A model generated the notes under the pieces. It was not told the origin of the DNA, made no database searches, and worked only from the letters and a program-made list of their open reading frames with translations. A DNA stretch of 43,604 bases from the NCBI GenBank assembly GCA_946186245.1, contig CAMHMN010000015.1, positions 1 to 43,604 of the forward strand. The letters are read 5' to 3'. Positions 9,104-17,598 of this stretch are shown piece by piece. Every line of letters begins with the position of its first letter. Position 1 is the first letter of the stretch. A program made the position numbers and the translations under genes. Source of the DNA: an uncultured Clostridia bacterium. GTDB lineage: Bacteria > Bacillota > Clostridia > Oscillospirales > Acutalibacteraceae.

Positions 9104-10720
9104 TTATTCTCCTTCCTCATCTTCGGGGAATTTTGTGATCATTCCGCTGTCTTCTTCCTCGGCGGAAGTTTCTTCGGCAGGAGATACTTCGCTGATTTCC
9201 TTGACTTCCTGTTCGATTTCTTCCGCGGTGGGTTTCGCCTCTGTTTCAGCGGGAGCTTCTTCATTGGAAGAAACTTCTTCGGCGGGAGCTTCTGCCACCT
9301 TATTCTTTGTGTCGATGGTCGCCATGACCTTCTTCTCATTATAGAAGGCGAGAATCATCGCGCCGAGGACACAGAAGACGACCGCGACGATGCCGACGAT
9401 GGTCATGCCGAGTACGGAGGCGGTAATGTCGTTGCTGTTGGTATTCTGGGTGGTGCCGATAATGGCAAGGGAGGTGAAGATAAGCATGGCCAGCGACTGG
9501 CCGAATTTCATAGCGAATGTACGGGCGGCGAAGAACATTCCCTCGCGGTTTTCGCCGGTCACAATGCCGTCAGCCTCGGCAACGTCGGCAACGATAGACT
9601 GGGGAATAATGCCCAGCAGCGCCATCGGGAAGGCTGCAATCACGCAGATGGCAATGCCGAAGAACACGCCGGGAATGGTACCCATTTCAAGCAGGCCGGG
9701 ATTTTCAGCCGTACCGAGAATGCCGATGAGCGTAGCAACCACATAGGCGAGAGCAAGACCGAGGAAGCCGGTGATAACCAGCTTCTTTTTGCCGAATTTC
9801 TTGACAAGGCCGGAAACGATCGGATAGAAGCAGGCGGAAAGCACGGTCATACCGCCGAGGAAATACATGGTGAAGGACTCGTCGATATTCATGGAAACCT
9901 TGACGAAGAAGGGAAGTCCTGTCTGGAAGAGGGTCAGACCAACCCAGTACATGATATCCGAGCCGACAAATGTGCGGAAACTGCCGTTGCGGAAGGTCGC
10001 GCCGAGGGATTTGAACATATTGGCCTCGGAGGGCTTGGTATCGACAAATTCCTTCTCCTTGAGGCAGAAGGTGGGAATGAGCATGCAGATGCAGGCGATG
10101 ACAGCCAGCACGATAAAGCAGATGCGATAGCTCCAGGCGAATCCGTAAGCCTCGCGGAGCATTCCGGCGAATACGAAGGGGGTATAGGCCAGCATGGTGC
10201 CGGCGAAGAATGTCAGGGAAATCGCGGTGGAGATGTACATACGGTCGTCCTGCGTTTTGCCGAATTCGGAAATCAGCGCGTTGTAGGGCGTGCAGTACAT
10301 GGTCATAAAGAGGTAGAACAGCACGATGAATCCGGAAATCCAGATGATATTGGTGCTGCTGATTTCCTCAACCGGGGCACAGAACAGCAGAACCGTGACT
10401 GCGGAAAGCGGGATAGCGGCGTACTGCATGAAAGGAATGCGTCTGCCGCGCTTATTCTTGCTTCTGTCGGACATAGAGGCGATGAGGGGATCGGTGACCG
10501 CGTCGAACACACGGGAAAGTGCGGTAATCAGACCTAGGATGGTAAGGAATCCGCCGATGACCAGACCGGGGACGATATACTGCTGGGCACCGCCTTCGAT
10601 ATCAGCTTGTGTAGGGAGATAGAAGGTGACGAACCAGGCGCTGATGATACCGCTGAGCATCGACCATCCGAGCTGGCCGACTGCGAAGATACGCATTTGT
10701 CTTTTCGTTAATCTTTTCAT
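9104..10720 (-). CDS. GPH-family sugar:cation symporter (MelB/YicJ type) with acidic tail
   Basis: 538-residue transporter of the glycoside-pentoside-hexuronide:cation symporter group in the MFS. It has about 12 hydrophobic segments and the conserved early motif SRVFDAVTDPLIASMSDRSK, followed by GRRIPFMQYAAIP, which correspond to the cation-site and loop motifs of MelB relatives. The last 75 or so residues are unlike a transporter: repetitive E/P/A/S-rich sequence such as EAPAEEVSSNEEAPAETEAK, ending FPEDEEGE. Start ATG at 10720 has an AAGGAGG ribosome binding site. Operon partner of the GH36 gene, so galactosides are the likely cargo (inference from context). Confidence 0.92.
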   Translation of the reverse strand: MKRLTKRQMRIFAVGQLGWSMLSGIISAWFVTFYLPTQADIEGGAQQYIVPGLVIGGFLTILGLITALSRVFDAVTDPLIASMSDRSKNKRGRRIPFMQYAAIPLSAVTVLLFCAPVEEISSTNIIWISGFIVLFYLFMTMYCTPYNALISEFGKTQDDRMYISTAISLTFFAGTMLAYTPFVFAGMLREAYGFAWSYRICFIVLAVIACICMLIPTFCLKEKEFVDTKPSEANMFKSLGATFRNGSFRTFVGSDIMYWVGLTLFQTGLPFFVKVSMNIDESFTMYFLGGMTVLSACFYPIVSGLVKKFGKKKLVITGFLGLALAYVVATLIGILGTAENPGLLEMGTIPGVFFGIAICVIAAFPMALLGIIPQSIVADVAEADGIVTGENREGMFFAARTFAMKFGQSLAMLIFTSLAIIGTTQNTNSNDITASVLGMTIVGIVAVVFCVLGAMILAFYNEKKVMATIDTKNKVAEAPAEEVSSNEEAPAETEAKPTAEEIEQEVKEISEVSPAEETSAEEEDSGMITKFPEDEEGE

Positions 10721-10740
10721 GTTGTCCTCCTTGATAATTT

Positions 10741-10930
10741 AAAAAAATCAGAAGAAAAAGCATAGCGCAGCGCTGAATAAGCGAGCGCATGCGAGCGCGG
10801 GGTCCAGGGGCCACTGGTCCCTGGCAGGGGTCCGGGGGCAGCGCCACCGGCGGGAGGGTGAGGGCAGAGCCTTCACGAGTGAGGCGAAGCCGAACGAGCA
10901 AGACGAGCTTGGACGTGAATCGGGGTCGGG
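10741..10930. other. GC-rich intergenic block left of the 57-bp array
   Basis: No gene is supported here. The segment contains short GC-rich inverted repeats such as CCAGGGGCCACTGGTCCCTGG and AGCGCAGCGCT. It is the presumptive 5' flank of the symporter operon, but I could not find a convincing -35/-10 pair in it. Confidence 0.5.
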
Positions 10931-11557
10931 CGAATACCGACGGAAGTCCGATTCCCTCGCCCGGGATGGTCGTTCTTCCGGGTCGGACGAATGCAGACGG
11001 AAGTCCGATTCCCTCGCCCGGGATGGTCGTTCTTCCGGGGCGGGCGAATGCAGACGGAAGTCCGATTCCCTCGCCCGGGATGGTCGTTCTTCCGGGTCGG
11101 ACGAATGCAGACGGGAGTCCGATTCCTGCGCCCGGGATGGTCGTTCTTCCGGGGCGGGCGAATGCAGACGGAAGTCCGATTCCCTTGCCCGGGATGGACA
11201 TTCTTCCGGGTCGGGCGAATGCAGACGGGAGCCTGATATCCTCGCCCGGGATGGTCGTTCTTCCGGGTCGGACGAATGCAGACGGGAGCCTGATATCCTT
11301 GCCCGGGATGGTCATTCATCCGGGTCGGGCGAATGCAGACGGTAGCCTGATATCCTTGCCCGGGATGGTCGTTCTTCCGGGTCGGACGAATGCAGACGGT
11401 AGCCTGATATCCTTGCCCGGGATGGTCATTCATCCGGGTTGGGCGAATGCAGACGGTAGCCTGATATCCTCGCCCGGGATGGTCGTTCTTCCGGGTCGGA
11501 CGAATGCAGACGGGAGTCCGATTCCTGCGCCCGGGATGGTCGTTCTTCCGGGCTGGT
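10931..11557. repeat. 57-bp tandem repeat array, 11 copies
   Basis: Eleven contiguous units of exactly 57 bp with no insertions or deletions, starting at 10931 + 57n. Each unit reads roughly CGAATGCAGACGG, then a variable part, then CCCGGGATGGTCGTTC, then TTCCGGG. Two sequence types occur: copies 1-5 and 11 have GTCCGATTCC, while copies 6-10 have GCCTGATATCC. Each unit can form a CCCGG...CCGGG stem, and several form TCGGAC...GTCCGA across the unit boundary. Because the period is a multiple of three and lacks stops, long spurious reading frames exist on both strands (19-residue periods), but none has a good ribosome binding site or a recognisable domain. It lies between two sugar operons. Confidence 0.9.
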
Positions 11558-11721
11558 TGCAGCGAGGGGCTCTGCCCCTCGTTTACGGTTACACCGCAAA
11601 CGTACCCCGCAAGGGCCCTGCCCTTGACCCGCCAGGAGGAACATAGTTCCCCCTGGACTCCCGCGCCGCATTCGCGGCTTTATTGGCGCTGCGCGCTTTC
11701 CTTTTTTGTTTTTCTTTTCCT
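11558..11721. other. Cluster of GC-rich hairpins right of the 57-bp array
   Basis: No gene. A run of consecutive short palindromes: CGAGGGGC-TCT-GCCCCTCG (11563-11581), GTTTACGG...CCGCAAAC, CAAGGG...CCCTTG, CCAGG...CCTGG, and GGCGCTGCGCGCT near 11685. It lies just after the stop of the GT-B-like gene on the minus strand and may serve as its 3' end. The TTGGCGCTGCGCGCTT part recurs at about 25312-25327, again just after a minus-strand stop codon. Confidence 0.55.
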
Positions 11722-13188
11722 TTATTTGTTCTTCATACCCATGGCTAATTTTACCACATTGTACGCACCGTCGTAAATGCCTGTGGCCTTATTCGCCTTG
11801 ATCTGCTCACACATTCCGTTGAACAGCGCGTCCTCATTCAGGAACATGTCAAGCATCTGCAGGGTGTGCGGCACATCCTCGCATTCCAGCGTGCCGTCGC
11901 CGATCTCCGCCGAATGAATCGCACCCCACTTCTCGTGACCGCCGATTCGCTTCAAAAACAGCTTCGGCACCGGATAGAACGCAAGCTCGCTCGGTTTGGT
12001 GACAAGCACATCCGCCGACCTCATCAGCAGATTGGTGCAGTACACCGCCTGGAATATATTCTCGTGCCAGAAGGCGTGTATTCCTTCGACCTCTCCGTCA
12101 ATGGCGGAAGCGGCAAACGCGTTGGTGTCCGTCCAGTCGTTGAAGTGGGTGGTGCTGATGTCCTTCAGCCCTTTGATCTTCTTGCAAAGCTCTTCCCAGA
12201 CCTTCTTGTAATCGCCGACGTTGACATACAGCGCGGCTTTTTTTTCTTTAATCATGGGCAGAAGGTGCTTGATGATCGCCTGGAACAATTCTCTCTGCGC
12301 TCCCGCGCCGCCGATGGTCAGCAGGAAGCGCATCGGCTTGCCTTCGGCTTTTCTCTTCATTCTCGCGTCGCAGTCGGCTTCGAGATTGGCGACAAGCTCG
12401 TGGTCGATGTAATGTCCCGTGTAGACCAGGCTTTCGGCAGGCATGGGCTTCAGAACGTCCTCCTTCTGCATGCCGTTGAGAATGCGGTAGCCCATGTAGC
12501 TCTGATGGGTCTGGATGGTGTGCACGCTGCCTTCCGCGAAATGCAGCGCCATCGGCCAGTTGTCGGGAATGGCGTTGACGACATGCTCCATTCCGGCGTG
12601 AATGGCAGCCTGCGCCGGCCAGACATGCGTGCCGATGACCGGAATGTCCTTCGGGATATTCCGGTAGACCGGCGCCATCAGCTCGGCGTTCTTCTGGTCG
12701 CCGGCGTTGTAGGTGAGCTGGCGGAAGCCTTCATAATTGAGCGGCTCCCAGTACTTCTTGTTGAAGAGCTTGCTCTTCTGCGAAAGGCGCGAACCCATGG
12801 AATACAGGTCGTTCTGCGCGCCGATCACCTTGGTGCAGGTGGTGCTGGGGTAGGAATTGAGATCCATCCAGTAGGGCGTGTAGCCCAGGGCATGCGCCGC
12901 CGACGCCATCGCGATGGAAATGCGGTAATGTCCGAATCCCATGCGGATATTGCCCACAATGATACCCTTCTCGGTGTCAAAGGGAATGTCCCCTTCCCCT
13001 TCGTCCACCCGGATGTCGTACACGCCGAGCGGTTCATTCAGAATCACATTCGGCACCAGCTTGACCTTGTAATCCGCCGCGCTGTCGTCGCCGTATTTGC
13101 GGGCGAATTTCTTTTTGGACTTGACTGCCTTTTTGATCGCCTTTTTGCTGATCTTGTTGCCGAAAATGACGCTTGATTTGTCAGTCAT
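11722..13188 (-). CDS. GT-B-like (MurG/MGDG synthase-like) protein of unknown function
   Basis: 488-residue soluble protein without signal peptide. The segment GIIVGNIRMGFGHYRISIAM (about residues 74-93) resembles the N-terminal glycine loop of GT-B glycosyltransferases such as MurG and the diacylglycerol galactosyltransferases. FLLTIGGAGAQRELFQ in the second half resembles the start of the nucleotide-sugar-binding domain, and VLVTKPSELAFYPVPKLFLK resembles the donor-site region. The first 45 residues are very basic (KKAIKKAVKSKKKFARK). The start overlaps the GH2 stop by 8 nt (ATGACTGA), pointing to translational coupling. I cannot name donor or acceptor; a nucleotide-sugar enzyme is an inference from fold-level motifs. 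Co-operonic with the GH2 gene, so a role in the same sugar pathway is likely. Confidence 0.75.
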   Translation of the reverse strand: MTDKSSVIFGNKISKKAIKKAVKSKKKFARKYGDDSAADYKVKLVPNVILNEPLGVYDIRVDEGEGDIPFDTEKGIIVGNIRMGFGHYRISIAMASAAHALGYTPYWMDLNSYPSTTCTKVIGAQNDLYSMGSRLSQKSKLFNKKYWEPLNYEGFRQLTYNAGDQKNAELMAPVYRNIPKDIPVIGTHVWPAQAAIHAGMEHVVNAIPDNWPMALHFAEGSVHTIQTHQSYMGYRILNGMQKEDVLKPMPAESLVYTGHYIDHELVANLEADCDARMKRKAEGKPMRFLLTIGGAGAQRELFQAIIKHLLPMIKEKKAALYVNVGDYKKVWEELCKKIKGLKDISTTHFNDWTDTNAFAASAIDGEVEGIHAFWHENIFQAVYCTNLLMRSADVLVTKPSELAFYPVPKLFLKRIGGHEKWGAIHSAEIGDGTLECEDVPHTLQMLDMFLNEDALFNGMCEQIKANKATGIYDGAYNVVKLAMGMKNK

Positions 13189-15559
13189 TGTTATCCTCCT
13201 TCCGGCACTTCACGTTGAATGGAATTGCCGCTTTACAGCCTTCGCCGTAGGCAAGCGTCAATGTCGCTTCTCCGCTCCTGCCGATTGTTTTGATATATGT
13301 GCCGCCGCTGCCTCCTCGAAGCATGACGGTCTTGGGTCCGATAATGTCTGCCGCGCCGGTGATTTCAGCGGTCACGGCTTCATTGAAGAAGGGAAGGCGG
13401 TTGCCGTTCTGGTCGGTCATTTCAATGCGGACCGCCGCGACGTCGTAGGTTTCGCCCTCGGTCAGTTCCGTGCTGCTTGGAATGGCTCTTAAAGAAAGTG
13501 AAGTGAAGGGCGTTTTGCGGACCGACTTAACCACCCTGCCGTCCCTGATCGCGTCAAAGCGATACACGACCGCTTTGTCGCCCCAGTTGCCGATGTATTT
13601 GCCGTAAAGGGCATAGGCGTCGCCGAAGCTCATTCCGTACCGCAGCATGAGCCACGCCGCCTTCGCCTTGCTTTTGGCGGATAAGGCGTTCATGCCGAAC
13701 CGGGTGGATTCGTTGAGAATGTCCTTTGTATAGCGTGCCTGTTTCTTCTTGAAATGTTCTCCTTGCTCTATCCTGTCGCCGATATAATCCGTCACTTCAA
13801 TGGGCGGTCTTGGAATCTTTTTAAACTCGCTGTCTTTGTGAGAATATTCCCTGATGAAAACGTCGTTGATATAGAATTTTACGCTGTCGGCGTTGGTGAA
13901 GATAAAGACCCGTCCGCGGTTGCTCGCGGGGTGTTCGCCGATGTCCATGGAAGAGCTGATTTCCAGCACAGGAATTTCATTCTGCATCACGGAATAGGCA
14001 TGCGCCGCCAGCTTGGGATTGCGGAACATATCGCAGACGCCGTGGTAGCAGATCCGGTCGCCGCTGCCGAAGTCCTTATGCGTGTTGTAGTCGAAGAAGC
14101 ACCAGCCGAAGGAGCCGGCAATGTCCTTGTGGCTCCACACGCTGTCCAGCACACGGACGTGCCGGAGGGCGTGCTCCAGGCGGTGTTCCTCGCTGTCGAA
14201 GGTTTTGGTCGGGAACATATGCCCGTTGTATTCCGAGATGAGATAGGCCTTTTTCGGGTCGGAAGTGATTGCCTTTTTGGATTCGCAGCCGTCGTTGGTT
14301 CCGTCGTGGACAAAATCGTTGTAGGTGTAGACGTCCTCCAGCAGACTGCTCTTTTTGTGGCAGCGAACGCCGCCTGTCGGTCGGGTCGGGTCGAGCTGAC
14401 GGGCGGTTTCATTGGTGCGGCGATAGAATGCATCGTCATCCACCGACTCGTTGATTCTCACGCCCCAGAGAATGACCGAAGGATGATGGCGGTACTGCGT
14501 CACCATTTCGGCGGTATTCCGAATCGCCTGCTCCTTCCACGCTTCATCCCCGATGTGCTGCCAGCCGGGAATTTCCGTAAATACCAGCAGTCCCAGCTCG
14601 TCGCAGCGGTCAATGAAATGGGGTGACTGCGGATAATGCGAAGTCCGCACCGCGTTCAGCCCCAATTCCTTCTTGAGAATGTCCGCGTCCAACCGCTGCA
14701 TGGAAGCCGGCATGGCATAACCGACATAAGGATAGCTCTGGTGCCGGTTGAGTCCCACCAGTTTGATTTTTTTGCCGTTGAGATAAAAGCCGTCCTTTCT
14801 GAATTGCGCCTTGCGGAAGCCGATTCGGGTTTCCACGCGGTCGGTGATTTCTCCCTTTTTGCTCAATTCGCTGACGAGCGTGTACAAGATCGGTTGGTCG
14901 ATATCCCAGAGCTTTACGTCCGGCACGTTCAATACGGTGCTTTCAACGGTATCGGAAGAAACCCCGCAGACCTTTTCCCCGTCCAGGAAAAGAGTATGCC
15001 GGACGGAATCGGGTTTCCCCTCCGCCTGACATTGAACCGTGAGCCTGCCGGATGTTTCCGGCTTGGCAAAAATGTCGGTGATGTGACACTGCTCGCGGAA
15101 TTCCAGCCGCACTTCTCGGTAAAGCCCGCCGTAGGTCATGTAGTCGATGACGTGACCGAAGGGCGGAATATTCTGGTCTTCGCGGCTGTCAACTTCTATT
15201 GACAACAGTGCATTTTGGCCGACAGTCACCGCGTGGGTCAGTTCCACTTCAAAATGCGTATAGCCGCATTGGTGCCTTTCTCCGCAGGGCTTGCCGTTGA
15301 CATAGACCTGCGCGGAATGCGCCGCCGCTCCCACAATCAGAAAGATTCTTTTTCCGGCTGCCGATTCGGGAATGCGAATGCGCCTGCGATAGCCGCAGTC
15401 CATCTGATAGATGCCCTCATCAAAATGGTCGAAGGGTGTTTCCCGACAGGTGTGCGGAAGGTTGACGGTTTCCGTTTCCACCTGTCCGCCCGAAGCGAAT
15501 TCCGGCGAGAAGCCTTCGGTAAATTCCCAGCCGAAATTGATGTGGACAATTGTTCTCAT
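13181..15559 (-). CDS. Glycoside hydrolase family 2 (beta-galactosidase/beta-glucuronidase type)
   Basis: 792-residue intracellular GH2 enzyme. Order: N-terminal sugar-binding domain (about 1-160, with ETPFDHFDEGIYQMDCGYRR), Ig-like domain (about 160-255), catalytic barrel (from KKIKLVGLNRHQSYPYVGYA), then C-terminal domains. The barrel shows LNAVRTSHYPQSPHFIDRCD, the acid/base glutamate in WGVRINES (Glu371), and the nucleophile in YLISEYNGHM (Glu443). These support a retaining beta-glycosidase; galactose versus glucuronic acid or another sugar cannot be decided. It is the first gene of a two-gene operon and overlaps the GT-B-like gene by 8 nt. The ribosome binding site is weak: GGAG lies about 15 nt upstream. 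A promoter lies at 15643-15671. Confidence 0.92.
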   Translation of the reverse strand: MRTIVHINFGWEFTEGFSPEFASGGQVETETVNLPHTCRETPFDHFDEGIYQMDCGYRRRIRIPESAAGKRIFLIVGAAAHSAQVYVNGKPCGERHQCGYTHFEVELTHAVTVGQNALLSIEVDSREDQNIPPFGHVIDYMTYGGLYREVRLEFREQCHITDIFAKPETSGRLTVQCQAEGKPDSVRHTLFLDGEKVCGVSSDTVESTVLNVPDVKLWDIDQPILYTLVSELSKKGEITDRVETRIGFRKAQFRKDGFYLNGKKIKLVGLNRHQSYPYVGYAMPASMQRLDADILKKELGLNAVRTSHYPQSPHFIDRCDELGLLVFTEIPGWQHIGDEAWKEQAIRNTAEMVTQYRHHPSVILWGVRINESVDDDAFYRRTNETARQLDPTRPTGGVRCHKKSSLLEDVYTYNDFVHDGTNDGCESKKAITSDPKKAYLISEYNGHMFPTKTFDSEEHRLEHALRHVRVLDSVWSHKDIAGSFGWCFFDYNTHKDFGSGDRICYHGVCDMFRNPKLAAHAYSVMQNEIPVLEISSSMDIGEHPASNRGRVFIFTNADSVKFYINDVFIREYSHKDSEFKKIPRPPIEVTDYIGDRIEQGEHFKKKQARYTKDILNESTRFGMNALSAKSKAKAAWLMLRYGMSFGDAYALYGKYIGNWGDKAVVYRFDAIRDGRVVKSVRKTPFTSLSLRAIPSSTELTEGETYDVAAVRIEMTDQNGNRLPFFNEAVTAEITGAADIIGPKTVMLRGGSGGTYIKTIGRSGEATLTLAYGEGCKAAIPFNVKCRKEDNND

Positions 15560-15642
15560 ATTTTCCTATCACGCTCCTTTGCTGGCACAGATATTTTTGA
15601 AGATTTTTACATAAATTTAAAACAATTAATCATTCTTTTTAT

Positions 15643-15671
15643 ATAATATCATGCTTCTCTCGATAAATCAA
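15643..15671 (-). promoter_or_regulatory. Promoter of the GH2 operon
   Basis: On the minus strand -35 TTGATT (15671-15666), 17-nt spacer, -10 TATTAT (15648-15643). It gives a leader of about 75 nt before the GH2 ATG. No clear operator palindrome was seen. Confidence 0.65.
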
Positions 15672-15716
15672 CCCCATACAATAAATAATCCTCACAGCTT
15701 TATCATAACAAACCGC

Positions 15717-15751
15717 AAAAAAAGCCGCCCGATGGTTCATCGGACAGCTTT
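15717..15751 (-). terminator. Intrinsic terminator after the DNA glycosylase gene
   Basis: On the minus strand AAAGCTGTCCGATG and CATCGGGCGGCTTT form a 14-bp stem (two G-U pairs) around a 3-nt AAC loop, followed by a run of T (15723-15717). It lies 13 nt after the stop codon at 15765. Confidence 0.9.
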
Positions 15752-15764
15752 CCATTTGTAAAGT

Positions 15765-16370
15765 CTAAATTTTTGCCGACAGAAATTTGCTTCCCTTGAC
15801 GGCGAAACGCCAGTCTTTTTCCGCGTCCTCTCCGGCGTAGTCGATGTTGATGCGCCTGCCGCGGATGATTTCGGGCGTGCATCCGTCGTCCTCCAGCCAA
15901 AGACGGCTTCCGCAGAGATCCTCGCCGTAGAGCGATTTGTCGATTCCCATGGCAATGCAGAGCTTGCCGGGACCGCTGCATAAATGGCGAAGCCTGTCGG
16001 TGCCGCGCCGCCGCTTCATCAGCTCAATGCCTTCCACCGGTTCCAGCTCGCGAAGAAATATGCAGTGCGGAATGTCCCGACGGTTGACAATCACGTTCAT
16101 GCAGCAGTACATTCCGTAGATCAGATAGACATAGGCGTGTCCGCCCTCGGCGTACATAATCTCTGTGCGTCCGGTCCGTCTGCCGCCGTAAGCGTGGCAG
16201 CCCCTGTCGCCTTCGCCCATGTAGGCTTCCAGCTCGACGATCCTTCCTGCGGTAAGTCCTTCCGGCGAATCGTGCACAAGAATTTTCCCGAGCAGGTTTT
16301 CGGCGGCTTCAAGGCCGTCCCGGATGTAAAACTGGCGGCTGAGTTTTTGCCCGTGTGTGAATTCGCTCAT
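15765..16370 (-). CDS. 3-methyladenine DNA glycosylase (AAG/MPG family)
   Basis: 201-residue monofunctional DNA glycosylase that removes alkylated purines by base flipping. Family motifs are present: LGKILVHDSPEG, GRIVELEAYMGEGDRGCHAY with the catalytic glutamate in the ETEAY-like position, GRTEIMYAEGGHAYVYLIYG, CMNVIV and LCSGPGKLCIAMGID. Length is typical for bacterial Aag. It follows the VanY-like gene after 14 nt on the same strand and ends at a strong terminator, so it is the last gene of that transcript. The pairing with a cell-wall peptidase looks incidental. Confidence 0.95.
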   Translation of the reverse strand: MSEFTHGQKLSRQFYIRDGLEAAENLLGKILVHDSPEGLTAGRIVELEAYMGEGDRGCHAYGGRRTGRTEIMYAEGGHAYVYLIYGMYCCMNVIVNRRDIPHCIFLRELEPVEGIELMKRRRGTDRLRHLCSGPGKLCIAMGIDKSLYGEDLCGSRLWLEDDGCTPEIIRGRRINIDYAGEDAEKDWRFAVKGSKFLSAKI

Positions 16371-16384
16371 TTCAACAACCTTTC

Positions 16385-17440
16385 TCAGTCAACGGTAGCG
16401 GGATTTTCCAGCGCGTAGTCATTGGCGGCCGTTTCCGCTTCTTTCTGCAGGTCGATATATTCCTCCAGGCAGAGGTTATTGACGTACATATAGGTCGCGT
16501 GATGCACGCCGACATACCGGATGTGCCACGGCTCGTATTTGATGCGGGTGATGTCCTCCTTGTCGGCGGGATAGCGAATGATGAATCCGTACTTGTAGCA
16601 GTTTTCCGCCAGCCATTTTCCTTCGGGGGTGTCATGATAATCATGGTCGGTATTATTGGCGTTGCTCACGTCAATGGTACAGCCGAGCTGATGCTCCGAA
16701 TTGCCGGGCGTCTGTGTGGTTCCCAGAGCGAGAAAACGCGCTTCAGTGGAGGATCTGCCCAGATCCATGTACTTCTGTACTGCCTTGTTGTACAGCTCGC
16801 TTTGCTTGGCGTAACTGCGGTAGGCGCTGATGATATGCATTCTGCATTTTATCTCATGGTACATATCCATATACATCTTTTTATAGGCCGCAAACGCTTC
16901 CTCGGTGGCATAAAGGCCGAAATATCCTTCCGCTGTGTAATTATCGGGTATCTTCATCAGATTTTTCGGCACAAAATCGGCGCCCAGGGTGTTTTTGTAA
17001 TTGGCTATCATCAGTTTTTCGTAATACAGCGGAGGAAGGGTGCTTTCCGGCGGAAGCGGCTTGTACTTCGCGGTGACCTTTATCTGAGCGGAAAGATTTC
17101 CGGAAGACGTTCCCAGCAGGGTGCTGCCGCTCTTGAGCGCCACGATTCTGCCGTCCCTTACACCGAGAATGCCGTCGTCGGCAATCTCCCATGTGTATGA
17201 CACATCGGCGTTTCTGGGTCTGGCAACCGGCGTTGCCTGCACTTCATCCCCTACGTAGACGGCCGTCTGGTCACAGTCAAACGAAATGCTCTGTAATGTG
17301 TGGTCAATCTGCCTGATCCGCGCCCTTCCCGGAGAGAGCGTCTTTTTGCACAACACCGCAACCGCTGCAAGTGCAATCAGTATAAAGGCGGTGCGCTGTA
17401 TCGTCAGCGCCGTAATCACGACGTTATTTTCCTCACTCAT
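16385..17440 (-). CDS. VanY-type D-alanyl-D-alanine carboxypeptidase with Ig-like domain
   Basis: 351-residue membrane-anchored peptidase, family M15B. Residues 13-31 are a single membrane helix. Residues about 48-125 look like a bacterial Ig-like (BIG2) domain (YTWEIADDGILGVRDGRIVA, then GTSSGNLSAQIKVTAK). The C-terminal zinc peptidase shows ISAYRSYAKQ, SEHQLGCTIDV (zinc ligands His250, Asp257) and YEPWHIRYVG (catalytic Glu303, zinc ligand His306). It would trim the terminal D-Ala from peptidoglycan stems outside the membrane. The ATG has only a poor ribosome binding site. Downstream partner is the DNA glycosylase gene, 14 nt away. No van regulator genes are near, so this is housekeeping rather than resistance. 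Confidence 0.92.
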   Translation of the reverse strand: MSEENNVVITALTIQRTAFILIALAAVAVLCKKTLSPGRARIRQIDHTLQSISFDCDQTAVYVGDEVQATPVARPRNADVSYTWEIADDGILGVRDGRIVALKSGSTLLGTSSGNLSAQIKVTAKYKPLPPESTLPPLYYEKLMIANYKNTLGADFVPKNLMKIPDNYTAEGYFGLYATEEAFAAYKKMYMDMYHEIKCRMHIISAYRSYAKQSELYNKAVQKYMDLGRSSTEARFLALGTTQTPGNSEHQLGCTIDVSNANNTDHDYHDTPEGKWLAENCYKYGFIIRYPADKEDITRIKYEPWHIRYVGVHHATYMYVNNLCLEEYIDLQKEAETAANDYALENPATVD

Positions 17441-17545
17441 TTTAATTGTGACGTTTTTGATTTCGATGCACCTCTTGTTATTTCGTCATTCATTATTGTG
17501 TGGTTGTAACGGAAAATGTCAATCCCGAAAACAGACTGTCACAAA

Positions 17546-17585
17546 TTCAGCCGCACATCGGATGAAGGTCCGCCGTGCGGCTGAA
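17546..17585 (-). terminator. Hairpin after the LCP gene
   Basis: TTCAGCCGCAC (17546-17556) and GTGCGGCTGAA (17575-17585) are a perfect 11-bp inverted repeat with an 18-nt loop, directly after the LCP stop codon at 17599 on the minus strand. The trailing T-run is short (TTTGT), so termination may be weak and allow some read-through into the VanY-like gene. Confidence 0.6.
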
Positions 17586-17598
17586 ATCTGTTGAATTG

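Noticed and set aside
10931..11557. CRISPR array
   Set aside because: The units are contiguous 57-mers with no unique spacers and no cas genes nearby.
10789..11646. Long reading frames over the 57-bp array, with 19-residue repeats such as NADGSPIPSPGMVVLPGRT, as a repeat protein
   Set aside because: Frames are open on both strands because the 57-bp unit lacks stops in several frames. There is no ribosome binding site, no signal peptide or domain, and the frame runs into GC-rich palindromes on both sides.
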